DNA from: Burkholderiaceae bacterium
Lineage (GTDB): Bacteria; Pseudomonadota; Gammaproteobacteria; Burkholderiales; Burkholderiaceae_C
DNA length: 33,405 bases
Reading direction: 5' to 3'
NCBI GenBank assembly: GCA_024710165.1
Contig: JANJVG010000019.1
Coordinates: 1 to 33,405, forward strand
Part shown: positions 14,618 through 22,961 of the stretch, in pieces
Layout: each line of letters starts with the position of its first letter
Numbering within the stretch: the first letter of the stretch is position 1
The notes under the pieces: model-generated
What the model saw: the letters and a program-made list of their open reading frames with translations, nothing else
The model's database searches: none
Told to the model about the DNA's origin: nothing
Program-made: the position numbers and the translations under genes

Positions 14618-15271
14618 GTGAACAGCTATCAAAAACGAAGCAAAGAAGCGTTGGCCCGCCGCGTGGCACAAGACATCCACGATGGCGCTTACGTGAACCT
14701 GGGCATCGGCATGCCCACCCAGGTGGCCAACCACATCCCCGAGGGCCGCGAGGTCATCCTGCAGAGCGAAAACGGCATTCTGGGCATGGGCCCGGCGCCG
14801 GCTGCGGGGCAGGAGGACTACGACCTCATCAACGCCGGCAAGCAGCCCGTCACGCTGCTGCCCGGCGGTGCGTACTTCCACCATGCCGACAGCTTCGCCA
14901 TGATGCGCGGCGGCCACCTCGACATCTGCGTGCTCGGCGCCTTCCAGGTCAGTGCCACGGGCGATCTGGCCAACTGGAGCACGGGCGAGCCAGGCGCAAT
15001 TCCGGCCGTGGGCGGCGCCATGGACCTGGCCATTGGCGCCCGCCAGACCTGGGTGATGATGGACTTGCTGAGCAAGCAGGGCGAGAGCAAGGTGGTCGAG
15101 CGCTGCACCTACCCGCTCACCGGCATCGCCTGCGTCAAGCGCATCTACACTGACCTGTGCACCTTGGCCTGCACGCCCGATGGCCTGCAGCTCATCGATG
15201 CGGTGCCAGGCCTGGAGCACACCGAGCTCGAGCGCCTGGTGGGCCTGCCCATTGCGCCCGCCGCTGCCTGA
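14618..15271 (+). CDS. pcaJ: 3-oxoadipate CoA-transferase subunit B
   Basis: 217 aa, GTG start with AAGGAG at 14607-14612. Beta subunit of the family I CoA-transferase. The catalytic glutamate is E51 in the motif SENGILG, followed by GMGPAPAAGQEDYDLINAGK and the GGHLDICVLGAFQV block. It forms a heteromer with PcaI in the cytoplasm and makes 3-oxoadipyl-CoA, the substrate of the next gene product. Both gaps around it are 29 nt, fitting one operon. Confidence 0.93.
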   Translation: MNSYQKRSKEALARRVAQDIHDGAYVNLGIGMPTQVANHIPEGREVILQSENGILGMGPAPAAGQEDYDLINAGKQPVTLLPGGAYFHHADSFAMMRGGHLDICVLGAFQVSATGDLANWSTGEPGAIPAVGGAMDLAIGARQTWVMMDLLSKQGESKVVERCTYPLTGIACVKRIYTDLCTLACTPDGLQLIDAVPGLEHTELERLVGLPIAPAAA

Positions 15272-15300
15272 ACCCTTTATCGACCACCCTGGAGATCACC

Positions 15301-16503
15301 ATGACCCAAGCCTACATCTGTGACGCCATCCGTACCCCCATCGGCCGCTACGGCGGTGCCCTCAGCTCGGTGCGCACCGACGACCTGGGCGCCATTCCCC
15401 TCAAGGCCCTCATGGCGCGCAATGCCAGTGTGGACTGGGCTGCGATCACCGACGTGCTTTATGGCTGCGCCAACCAGGCCGGCGAAGACAACCGCAACGT
15501 CGCCCACATGGCCAGCCTGCTCGCGGGCCTGCCCCTGGAAGTGCCCGGCGCCACCATCAACCGCCTGTGCGGCTCGGGTCTGGATGCCGTGGGCACGGCG
15601 GCGCGCGCCATCAAGGCTGGTGAAGCCGGCCTGATGATTGCCGGTGGTGTGGAAAGCATGAGCCGCGCCCCCTTCGTCATGCCCAAGGCAGAAAGCGCCT
15701 TTTCGCGTGCCAACGCCGTCTATGACACCACCATCGGCTGGCGCTTCGTCAACAAACTGATGAAGGAAAAATACGGCGTGGACTCCATGCCCGAAACCGC
15801 CGAGAACGTTGCCGTCGAGTTCAGGATCGAGCGCGAAGCACAGGACCGCATGGCCCTGTCCAGCCAGCTCAAGGCCGTGGCCGCACAGAAGGCAGGCCAT
15901 CTGGCGCGGGAAATCGTTCCGGTCACCATCCCCCAGAAAAAAGGGGACGCCATCGTCGTGAGCCAGGATGAACACCCACGCGAGACCAGCCTGGAAACCC
16001 TGGCCCGGCTCAAGGGCGTGGTGCGGCCGGACGGAAGCGTGACCGCCGGTAACGCCTCGGGCGTGAACGACGGCGCCTGCGCCCTGTTGCTGGCCAATGA
16101 GGCCAGCGCCGCCAAAAACGGGCTGACCCCCAAGGCCCGCATCGTCGGCATGGCGACGGCCGGTGTGGCCCCGCGCATCATGGGCATTGGCCCGGCACCG
16201 GCCACGCAGAAGGTGCTGGCATTGACCGGCCTGACGCTGGATCAGATGGATGTCATCGAACTCAACGAAGCCTTTGCTGCGCAGGGCCTGGCCGTGCTGC
16301 GCCTCCTGGGCCTGAAGGACGATGACGAGCGCGTCAACGCCTGGGGCGGTGCGATTGCCCTGGGCCACCCCCTGGGGGCTTCGGGTGCGCGCCTGGCCAC
16401 CACGGCAGTCAACCGCCTGCACGCCACCGGCGGGCGTTACGCGCTGTGCACCATGTGCATTGGCGTGGGTCAGGGCATTGCCTTGATTCTGGAACGCGTG
16501 TAA
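15301..16503 (+). CDS. pcaF: 3-oxoadipyl-CoA thiolase
   Basis: 400 aa from ATG 15301 ([20 protein letters not shown]); the open frame extends further upstream over pcaJ, but this start has GGAG at 15290-15293 and the family N-terminus. The thiolase active-site residues are C90 ([10 protein letters not shown]), H356 ([10 protein letters not shown]) and C386 ([10 protein letters not shown]). The length and N-terminal [12 protein letters not shown] are typical of PcaF/PaaJ thiolases, which cleave 3-oxoadipyl-CoA to succinyl-CoA and acetyl-CoA. It completes the pcaIJF set. Confidence 0.94.
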   Translation: MTQAYICDAIRTPIGRYGGALSSVRTDDLGAIPLKALMARNASVDWAAITDVLYGCANQAGEDNRNVAHMASLLAGLPLEVPGATINRLCGSGLDAVGTAARAIKAGEAGLMIAGGVESMSRAPFVMPKAESAFSRANAVYDTTIGWRFVNKLMKEKYGVDSMPETAENVAVEFRIEREAQDRMALSSQLKAVAAQKAGHLAREIVPVTIPQKKGDAIVVSQDEHPRETSLETLARLKGVVRPDGSVTAGNASGVNDGACALLLANEASAAKNGLTPKARIVGMATAGVAPRIMGIGPAPATQKVLALTGLTLDQMDVIELNEAFAAQGLAVLRLLGLKDDDERVNAWGGAIALGHPLGASGARLATTAVNRLHATGGRYALCTMCIGVGQGIALILERV

Positions 16504-16573
16504 GCACTTCCCCGTAGCGGTACCGCGTGCGCGCGGCGCCGCTGTTTGCCATCCCTTGACTGCAGGACCGACC

Positions 16574-17566
16574 ATGAACCATTCCACTCGTACCACCCGC
16601 CGTGCCGTGCTCGGCACCCTTGCCCTGGCTGCTGCGGCCACGCTGCCCCTGGGCGCTGCTGCGCAAAACTACCCCACCAAGCCCGTCACCATCGTCGTGC
16701 CGTTTGCGGCGGGCGGCACCACCGACATCCTGGCGCGCCTGGTGGGTCAGTACCTCTCGACCGAGCTGGGTCAGCCGGTGGTCGTGGAGAACAAGGCCGG
16801 TGCGGGGGGCAACATCGGCGCCGCCTATGCCGCCAAAGCCGCCGCCGACGGCCATACCCTGTTCATGGGCACGGTGGGCACGCACGCCATCAACGCCTCG
16901 CTGTACAAGAAGCTGCCCTACGACCCGATCAAGGACTTTGCCCCGCTCACCCGCGTGGCCATGGTGCCCAACCTGCTCGTGGCACACCCCTCGCAGCCGT
17001 TCAAGACGGTGCAGGAAATGATTGCCTACGCCAAGGCCAACCCCGGCAAGATCAACTTCGGCTCGCCCGGCAACGGCGCCTCGCCCCACCTCTCGGGCGA
17101 GTTGTTCAAGAGCCTGACGAAGGTGGACATGGTGCATGTCCCCTACAAGGGCAGCGCCCCGGCCGTGAGCGACCTGCTGGGCGGCCAGATTTCGATCATG
17201 TTCGACAACCTGCCTTCGGTGATTCCGCATGTGCGCAGCGGCAAGCTACGCGCCATCGCCATCTCCACCGCCAAGCGCTCGGCCGACCTGCCTGACGTGC
17301 CGACCATTTCCGAGGCCGGTGTGCCCGGTTACGAGGCCACCTCGTGGTTCGGCTTGTTCGCCCCGGCGGCCACGCCCAAGCCGGTGCTGGACAAGATCAG
17401 CACCGCCCTGGGCAAGGTGCTGGCCAACGCCGAAGTGAAGAAGAAGATCGACGACCAGGGCGGCGAACCCGCCAACGAGACGCCTGCGCAGTTTGCCGAC
17501 TTCATCCAGAAGGAAAGCCTGAAGTGGGGCAAGGTGGTCAAGGAGTCGGGCGCCAGCCTCGACTGA
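16574..17566 (+). CDS. Bug-family tripartite tricarboxylate transporter binding protein
   Basis: 330 aa from ATG 16574; ATG 16556 is in frame but adds a poor leader. The signal peptide MNHSTRTTRRAVLGTLALAA ends near GAAAQNYP and has a TTRRAVLG twin-arginine-like start. The mature protein has the Bug/TctC signature: YPTKPVTIVVPFAAGGTTD, GAGGNIGAAYAAKAAADGHT, and the NFGSPGNGASPHLSGELFK block. It binds a small carboxylate in the periplasm; no TctA/TctB membrane genes are nearby, as is usual for these abundant orphans. It lies 70 nt after pcaF and may take up an aromatic or dicarboxylic substrate of that pathway, which is inference. Confidence 0.92.
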   Translation: MNHSTRTTRRAVLGTLALAAAATLPLGAAAQNYPTKPVTIVVPFAAGGTTDILARLVGQYLSTELGQPVVVENKAGAGGNIGAAYAAKAAADGHTLFMGTVGTHAINASLYKKLPYDPIKDFAPLTRVAMVPNLLVAHPSQPFKTVQEMIAYAKANPGKINFGSPGNGASPHLSGELFKSLTKVDMVHVPYKGSAPAVSDLLGGQISIMFDNLPSVIPHVRSGKLRAIAISTAKRSADLPDVPTISEAGVPGYEATSWFGLFAPAATPKPVLDKISTALGKVLANAEVKKKIDDQGGEPANETPAQFADFIQKESLKWGKVVKESGASLD

Positions 17567-17738
17567 TTCGGTCCGCCGGAACGCCCATCCAGCCCATCGG
17601 AGACGTGGGCCGCACAGTGCGCTGGCCTTGGGGCCGGCAGCGGCCTGGATGCGCTGCTCCGTGGGTGGGCGCAGCGCGCTGCCGGCGGGCGCGGGTTGCT
17701 AAGATGCGTTCCCCGTGTGGATGTGGAAGGCGTGAACC

Positions 17739-18377
17739 ATGGACGTGCAGACCTGGCTGGCTTTTTTTGCGGCATCGTGCCTGATTGCGGTGTCGCCGGG
17801 TTCGGGCGCCGTGCTGTCCATGAGCCATGGCCTGTCGTATGGCGTGCGCAAGGCGGGGGCCACCATCCTGGGCCTGCAGCTGGGCCTGTTGCTCATTTTG
17901 CTGATCGCCGGCGCCGGCGTGGGCTCGCTGCTGCTGGCCTCCGAGGTGGCTTTCAGTGTGGTGAAGGTGCTGGGCGCCTGCTACCTGATCTACATCGGCT
18001 TTTCACAGTGGCGTGCAGGCGATGCATCGCCCTTGGAGGGTGACGAAGCCTCTCCTGCCGGAACCTGGCAGAAGCGCTGCCTGACGGGCTTTCTTACCAA
18101 TGCCACCAATCCCAAGGGCATCATTTTCATGGTGGCCGTACTGCCGCAGTTCATGACCGAAAGCCGCCCACTCTGGACCCAGCTGGCGGTGATGGCTGCC
18201 ACCACCGTGGCGGTGGATGTGGTGGTGATGCATGGCTACGCCCTGGGCGCCAGCACCCTGCGCGGTCTGATGCGCAGTGCCCGTGCGGTTCGCATCCAGA
18301 ACCGGGTGTTTGGCGGGCTGCTGATGGTGGTGGGTGCAGGCTTGTTTTTCGTCAAGCGGGGCGGACAGCATGCCTGA
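17739..18377 (+). CDS. LysE/RhtB-family amino-acid exporter
   Basis: 212 aa, about six membrane segments, inner membrane. The N-terminal family motif ASCLIAVSPGSGAVLSMSHG is followed by GLQLGLLLILLIAGAGVGSL, LGACYLIYIGFSQW and the mid-protein FLTNATNPKGIIFMVAVLPQ signature. The family exports amino acids or related metabolites such as homoserine lactone; the substrate cannot be assigned. The 172 nt between the upstream Bug gene and this gene hold no feature I can support. Confidence 0.9.
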   Translation: MDVQTWLAFFAASCLIAVSPGSGAVLSMSHGLSYGVRKAGATILGLQLGLLLILLIAGAGVGSLLLASEVAFSVVKVLGACYLIYIGFSQWRAGDASPLEGDEASPAGTWQKRCLTGFLTNATNPKGIIFMVAVLPQFMTESRPLWTQLAVMAATTVAVDVVVMHGYALGASTLRGLMRSARAVRIQNRVFGGLLMVVGAGLFFVKRGGQHA

Positions 18378-18393
18378 CACAACCGTGTCAATT
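18375..18393 (+). terminator. Possible weak terminator after the LysE gene
   Basis: TGACAC (18375-18380, beginning at the stop codon) pairs with GTGTCA (18385-18390) around AACC, followed by ATTTA. The stem is only 6 bp and the T run is short, so termination is uncertain. A fragment resembling the dispersed repeat (ATAGCAGCTAGC) lies just after it at 18407-18418. Confidence 0.35.
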
Positions 18394-18486
18394 TACTGCG
18401 GTATTCATAGCAGCTAGCCATTGTCCCTATTGGGTTGGACGGGATTTTTCTCGTATTTTCGAGCCAGCGACTGCAAGGAGGTCCGG

Positions 18487-19104
18487 ATGCCAGTGGTTGT
18501 AGTAGCCAATCCGAAAGGGGGCGTGGGCAAGTCCACGCTGGCCACGAACATTGCAGGATATTGGGCGCGCCAAGGTCATCCGGTGGCGCTGGGCGATGTG
18601 GACCGCCAGCAGTCGGCGCGCCTGTGGCTGGGCCTGCGCCCGTCGGCGGCGCGGCCGATTGGCGACTGGGACGCCACCGCCGACGCCGTTCCGCGCCCGC
18701 CCAAGGGGGCCACCCATGCGGTACTGGACACGCCCGCAGGGCTGCATGGCGGACGCCTGGGTGATGTGCTCAAGCGGGCTGACAAGGTCATTGTTCCGCT
18801 GCAGCCCAGCGTGTTCGACATTTTTGCCACGCGGGCTTTTCTGGACCAGTTGGTGGCGCACCGTCGGGCCAGCCGCATCGAGGTCGGGATCGTGGGCATG
18901 CGCGTGGACCAGCGTACGCGTGCAGCCGAGCAGCTGCAGCATTTTGTTGGCAGCCTGGGCCTGCCCGTGCTGGGTTATGTGCGCGATACGCAGAATTACC
19001 TTCACCTCGCGGCGCACGGCGTCACCCTGTTTGACGTGGCGCCGGGCCGCGTGGCGCGCGATCTGGAACAGTGGCAGGGTATCTGCGCATGGCTGGACGC
19101 GTGA
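18487..19104 (+). CDS. ParA-family ATPase (orphan)
   Basis: 205 aa from ATG 18487, chosen because of the perfect AAGGAGG (18475-18481) 5 nt upstream; the frame is open from 18421. Deviant Walker A is KGGVGKST (residues 10-17), then GDVDRQQSARLWLGL and the switch region AVLDTPAG. The MipZ/ParA/MinD superfamily fold is clear. There is no parB and no parS site nearby, and the protein lacks the N-terminal HTH of plasmid ParAs. It is therefore probably a small positioning ATPase of unknown cargo, not a chromosome-partition ParA. Confidence 0.88.
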   Translation: MPVVVVANPKGGVGKSTLATNIAGYWARQGHPVALGDVDRQQSARLWLGLRPSAARPIGDWDATADAVPRPPKGATHAVLDTPAGLHGGRLGDVLKRADKVIVPLQPSVFDIFATRAFLDQLVAHRRASRIEVGIVGMRVDQRTRAAEQLQHFVGSLGLPVLGYVRDTQNYLHLAAHGVTLFDVAPGRVARDLEQWQGICAWLDA

Positions 19105-19173
19105 GCGCCCCGGGGGCCGCCGTCTGTCGCCCGGCAGACATCGCGCACGCGGGGGCGGCGCTACATTGCGGCC

Positions 19174-19638
19174 ATGAAAACCTTTCATTCATATTCCGAA
19201 GTGAGCGCCTGCGTGGGCCAGGAAGTCGCCGTGACCGACTGGCTCACCATCACGCAGGAGCAGGTCAACCTGTTCGCCCAGGCCACGGGCGATCACCAGT
19301 GGATCCACGTGGACCCCGAGCGCGCCAAGGCCGGGCCGTTCGGCGCACCGATCGCGCACGGCTTTCTCACGCTCTCGCTGATTCCGCGCTTCTTCGAGCT
19401 GGCGATCCATATCGAGGGCGCCCGCATGGGCGTGAACTATGGCCTCAACCGCGTGCGCTTCACCTCGCCGGTGCCCGTGGGCAGCCGCGTGCGTGCCCGC
19501 ATGACACTGCAGGCCACCGAGGCGCTGCAGCCCGACGGCATGCAAATGACCTGGCTGGTGACGGTGGAGCGCGAGGGGGGCGACAAGCCGGCCTGCGTGG
19601 CCGAGTCGCTTTCGCGCAGCTACGGCGCAGCGGTATAG
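19174..19638 (+). CDS. MaoC-family (R)-specific enoyl-CoA hydratase-like protein
   Basis: 154 aa, hot-dog fold. The hydratase-2 motif is present: FAQATGDHQWIHVDPERA with candidate catalytic D40 and H45, then GPFGAPIAHGFLTLSLIP. The family hydrates 2-enoyl-CoA or acts on beta-hydroxyacyl-CoA; the exact substrate is not evident. It follows the ParA gene by 69 nt. The GC-rich repeat begins right after its stop codon. Confidence 0.9.
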   Translation: MKTFHSYSEVSACVGQEVAVTDWLTITQEQVNLFAQATGDHQWIHVDPERAKAGPFGAPIAHGFLTLSLIPRFFELAIHIEGARMGVNYGLNRVRFTSPVPVGSRVRARMTLQATEALQPDGMQMTWLVTVEREGGDKPACVAESLSRSYGAAV

Positions 19639-19639
19639 G

Positions 19640-19755
19640 GTGCCAACCCCCTGAGCGGCTGCGCCGCTTCCCCCTTCTCTCTCGCATCGCTGCGCGATGC
19701 GGGGAAGGGGGACGCCACCAGCGCGGCGGGGCGGCCCTTGCGCGGTGGCTGCTGG
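19640..19755 (+). repeat. GC-rich interspersed REP-like repeat
   Basis: TCCCCCTTC (19669-19677) pairs with GAAGGGGGA (19704-19712), and inside this CGCATCG (19683-19689) pairs with CGATGCG around CTGCG, giving a long hairpin. GCGGCTGCGCCGC flanks on the left and GCGCGGCGGGGCGGCCC on the right. I recall this element as very common between genes in Acidovorax and Comamonas genomes. It separates the MaoC gene from the LysR gene. Confidence 0.6.
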
Positions 19756-19793
19756 CCTGGACCGTGCCCAATGCAGAGTGGGGGGACTGAACC

Positions 19794-20732
19794 ATGGACC
19801 GCCTGCAAGCCATGAAAGTGTTCGCTCGCGTCGTGGACGAGGGCGGTTTTGCCGCTGCCGCGCGCGCCATGGACATGTCGCCCCCGGTGGTCACGCGCAT
19901 GGTGGCCGAGCTGGAGCAGCACCTGAACACCAGGCTGCTGCAGCGCACCACACGCAAGGTTGCTCTGACCGATGCCGGGCAGGCCTACCTTGAGCGTGTG
20001 CGTGCCATTCTTTTCGAGGTCGAGGCTGCCGAGGCCGCTGCCACCGCCAGTACGCGCGACCTGCAGGGCACGGTGCGTGTGCTCACCCCTCCGGTGCTGG
20101 CCAGCTATTTTCTGGCGCCACTGATGGCGCCCTGGCACGCGCGTCATCCCCGGCTCCTGCTAGATATCGCCACCGACAATGCCGTGGCAAGCCGGGTGGA
20201 AGCGTTTGACCTGACCCTGATGGTGGTGCCGGAAGATTACGACGGCAACATCGTGGCAAGGCCGCTTCTGCACGGAGAGGCCATTGTGGTGGCAGCGCCG
20301 GACTATCTGCAGCGCATGGGCATGCCCCGGCAGCCCGAGGATCTGGTCCGCCACCACTACCTGCGCGACAACGGCCAGGTGGTGGGGGGCCATGCCGGGC
20401 GCCGCCTGCGCCTGCAGTCACTCGAGGGCGAGACCCAGGTGCAGGAGGTGGACATCCCGGTGGTGCTGCAATCGGTCAGCACCGATTTGCTGCTGCGCGC
20501 TGCACTCGATGGCCTGGGCGTGAGCGTGATGGCGCGCCTGCTGGCGGCGCCCTACCTGGCCAGCGGTGCGCTGGTGCACGTGCTGCCCGGCTGGGTGCAT
20601 TCGCGCTATACCGTGTATGCCGCGCTGCCCACGCGGCGCATGCTGCCGGCCCGCACCAAGGCGTTTCTGGACTTTGTGATCGAGCAGACGCCGCAAGCTG
20701 TCGCCCGGCGCGAGGGCGGGCTTTCTGCCTGA
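19794..20732 (+). CDS. LysR-family transcriptional regulator
   Basis: 312 aa. The N-terminal winged HTH is MDRLQAMKVFARVVDEGGFA and AAARAMDMSPPVVTRMVAEL, followed by the linker helix region ending LERVRAILFEVE. The C-terminal effector-binding domain starts near LQGTVRVLTPPVLASYF. It belongs to the CrgA/DsdC-like (LTTR) branch whose start is MDRLQAM. No divergent target gene is present: it reads downstream from the MaoC gene and converges on trmL with only 3 nt between stop codons, so its targets may be elsewhere. Confidence 0.93.
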   Translation: MDRLQAMKVFARVVDEGGFAAAARAMDMSPPVVTRMVAELEQHLNTRLLQRTTRKVALTDAGQAYLERVRAILFEVEAAEAAATASTRDLQGTVRVLTPPVLASYFLAPLMAPWHARHPRLLLDIATDNAVASRVEAFDLTLMVVPEDYDGNIVARPLLHGEAIVVAAPDYLQRMGMPRQPEDLVRHHYLRDNGQVVGGHAGRRLRLQSLEGETQVQEVDIPVVLQSVSTDLLLRAALDGLGVSVMARLLAAPYLASGALVHVLPGWVHSRYTVYAALPTRRMLPARTKAFLDFVIEQTPQAVARREGGLSA

Positions 20733-20735
20733 GGC

Positions 20736-21224
20736 TCACCCGCGTGGTGCCACCGAAGGAGCCAACGCAAAACTGTTTTGCCGCCAGGCTTCAAACACCG
20801 TCACTGCAACGGCATTGGACAGGTTCAGGCTGCGCTGGGCTGGCACCATGGGGAGCCGGAGCCGCTGCGCAGGGGCAAAGCTCTCGCGCAGTTCGGGTGG
20901 CAGACCACGTGTTTCGGCTCCAAAGACCAGCCAGTCGCCTGGCAGAAAGCGGGCGTCGTGTACCGCCCGGGTGCCATGGGTGGTGAGCGCAAACATGCGC
21001 GCAGCGTCGGGCTGTGCTTCGCGCAGAAAGGCCGTCCAGCCCGGGTGGCGCAGGACCTGGGCGTATTCGTGGTAGTCCAGCCCCGCACGACGCATCAGTC
21101 GATCTTCCATCGAAAAGCCCAGTGGTTCGATCAGATGCAGTGTGCAGCCCGTGTTGGCGGCCAGCCGGATGACATTGCCCGTGTTGGGCGGAATTTCGGG
21201 CTCGACCAGAACAATGTGAAACAT
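20736..21224 (-). CDS. trmL: tRNA (cytidine(34)-2'-O)-methyltransferase
   Basis: 162 aa, a SPOUT (alpha/beta knot) methylase. Motifs are MFHIVLVEPEIPPNTGNVIR at the start, the LVFGAETRGLPPEL central motif, and LRLPMVPAQRSLNLSNAVAV with the knot-forming SLNLSNAV. TrmL 2'-O-methylates the wobble nucleotide of tRNA-Leu species. The stop abuts that of the LysR gene. The product is cytoplasmic, and regulation is not evident from sequence. Confidence 0.95.
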   Translation of the reverse strand: MFHIVLVEPEIPPNTGNVIRLAANTGCTLHLIEPLGFSMEDRLMRRAGLDYHEYAQVLRHPGWTAFLREAQPDAARMFALTTHGTRAVHDARFLPGDWLVFGAETRGLPPELRESFAPAQRLRLPMVPAQRSLNLSNAVAVTVFEAWRQNSFALAPSVAPRG

Positions 21225-21281
21225 GGTCGTATTGTCGGTTCGGCGCCCCGGGTGCGGATGCCGTCATCGTAAGAATGCGTG

Positions 21282-22010
21282 TCAGGTGGGTGTTTCGGTG
21301 CGTGCCACCACCAGAGCCGCCACGTGCTGTGCCCCCGCCTGCTGCAAGACCCTGGCTGCGGCTTGGAGCGTGGCGCCCGTGGTCATCACGTCATCGACCA
21401 GCACGATGCGCCGGCCTTGCAGGCTGGTGGCGCGCAGCGGCTCGACCGCAAAGGCACCTTGGAGATTGCGCAGCCGCTGCGCGCGCGGCAGGCTGCTTTG
21501 CGATGGGGTGTCGTGCGGGCGCAGCAGCAAGGCAGGTTCTGCCTTGCGGGGCGCAAGGTGGCGTGCCAGCAGGAGCGACTGATTGAAACCGCGCTCGCGC
21601 AATCGGTGGCGCGAGAGGGGAATGGGCAGTACCAGGTCTGCGGCCTCCAGCAACGGTTCGGCCCACGGTGTGCTGCGCACCAGGGTGGCCAGCGAGCCTG
21701 CCCAGCCGGGGTCGCCCCGGAACTTGAACTCCGCCAGCAGGTCCGCCCAGGGGTAGCCGTAATCCACAGCTGCCACACAGGCCTGCAGTGCGGGCGGGTG
21801 GCGCAGGCATTCGCCGCAGCGGTGCGTGCCTGCGGCCAGCGGCAGTGCGCAGGTGCCGCAGCGCGCTCTGGGCTGGGCAAATCGTGCCGCGCAGGCGTCA
21901 CACACCCGCCGCGCGGGCCAGGCGCGGCACACCGCGCATTGGCTGGGGAGCTGTGCCGCCAGGGCGTGCAGGCGGTTGCTTATCCCTGTCGCAATCGGGC
22001 TTGGCATCAT
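21282..22010 (-). CDS. ComF-family phosphoribosyltransferase-like protein
   Basis: 242 aa from ATG 22010 (22007 is equally possible; the start reads MMPSPIATG). The frame stays open upstream, but that stretch lies opposite the bioC-like gene. The N-terminal half has paired cysteines in a zinc-ribbon pattern (CAVCR, CDAC, CGTC, CGEC), then VDYGYPWADLLAEFKFRGD. The phosphoribosyltransferase PRPP loop is IVLVDDVMTTGATL. It is linked to competence in other bacteria and is often annotated as an amidophosphoribosyltransferase; its biochemical function is unsettled. The start is only 39 nt from that of the divergent methyltransferase, so the two share a very compact promoter region. Confidence 0.92.
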   Translation of the reverse strand: MMPSPIATGISNRLHALAAQLPSQCAVCRAWPARRVCDACAARFAQPRARCGTCALPLAAGTHRCGECLRHPPALQACVAAVDYGYPWADLLAEFKFRGDPGWAGSLATLVRSTPWAEPLLEAADLVLPIPLSRHRLRERGFNQSLLLARHLAPRKAEPALLLRPHDTPSQSSLPRAQRLRNLQGAFAVEPLRATSLQGRRIVLVDDVMTTGATLQAAARVLQQAGAQHVAALVVARTETPT

Positions 22011-22049
22011 GGTGTCCAATATAGGCGCTTTTCCTTTGACCTCCACACC

Positions 22050-22961
22050 ATGCCGACAGAGCGCCCGCCCACCATTGATCCCGTTGCCGCTGCGCGCTGG
22101 CATGCCGCTGCCCCTGCCCATTCGCCCTGGCTGCACGAGGAGGTGGCGCGGCGAATGGAACCCCGCCTGCAATGGATTCGCCAGGCGCCCGCTGCCTGGT
22201 GTCATTGGGATGCCGTTCGTGGCGGCCTGGAGGCGCATGCGCTGCTGCGCCAGCGCTACCCCGAAGCCATCTGCCATGTAGCGGAAAGCTCCGCATCGAT
22301 GCACCCGCATGCCGCTCGTGCGCTGGCGCAGCCCTGGTGGAGCGCCTCGCGCTGGAAGGGGGGCGCCGTGCGCTTCGGGCGGCCCGAGCGCGGGGCTGTG
22401 CAGATGCTCTGGGCCAACATGGCGCTGCACATGGCACCAGACCCGCAGGCGCTGATGGCGCAGTGGAGCCATGCGTTGGCGGTCGATGGGTATCTGATGT
22501 TTTCCTGCCTCGGGCCGGATTCACTGCGCGAGTTACGCGCGGTGTACCAGACGCTGGGCTGGCCCGCGCCTTGCCACACCTACACCGACATGCACGATTG
22601 GGGCGACATGCTTATCGAGGCCGGTTTTGCCGAGCCGGTGATGGACATGGAACGCATCACGCTGACGTTTCCGACGGCACAGCGCCTGCTGCAGGAACTG
22701 CGTGAGCTCGGAATCAACCTGCACCCGCAGCGTTTTGCCGCGCTGCGCGGCCGGGGCTGGCATACGCAACTGCAGCAAGCGCTCACCGAGCACCTGGCCG
22801 ATCCCGCACAGGGTGGGCAACTGGCGCTGACGTTTGAGATCGTATACGGCCATGCCTTCAAACCCGAACCCCGGGTGCCTTTGGCGGGGCAGAGCACGGT
22901 CTCGTTGCAGGACATGCGTGCCATGCTGCGCGGCGCAGGGCGCAGGGGCGAGGCACCCTGA
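22050..22961 (+). CDS. bioC: BioC-like methyltransferase (malonyl-ACP O-methyltransferase family)
   Basis: 303 aa from ATG 22050. The central and C-terminal parts carry BioC-type sequence (YLMFSCLGPDSLRELRAVY, HTYTDMHDWGDMLIEAGFAE, LRELGINLHP). The segment where SAM-binding motif I (a DxGxGxG loop) should lie instead reads WCHWDAVRGGLEAHALLRQR, so motif I is degenerate. BioC methylates malonyl-ACP to prime biotin synthesis, but no other bio gene is nearby, and activity with this motif is doubtful. It may be a lineage-specific variant. It is divergent from the ComF-like gene and is followed by a 390-nt gap. Confidence 0.75.
   Translation: MPTERPPTIDPVAAARWHAAAPAHSPWLHEEVARRMEPRLQWIRQAPAAWCHWDAVRGGLEAHALLRQRYPEAICHVAESSASMHPHAARALAQPWWSASRWKGGAVRFGRPERGAVQMLWANMALHMAPDPQALMAQWSHALAVDGYLMFSCLGPDSLRELRAVYQTLGWPAPCHTYTDMHDWGDMLIEAGFAEPVMDMERITLTFPTAQRLLQELRELGINLHPQRFAALRGRGWHTQLQQALTEHLADPAQGGQLALTFEIVYGHAFKPEPRVPLAGQSTVSLQDMRAMLRGAGRRGEAP

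Noticed and set aside
16517-16526. GCGGTACCGC palindrome after pcaF as a terminator or operator
   Set aside because: It is only 10 bp with no loop and no T tract, so it is probably chance in GC-rich DNA.
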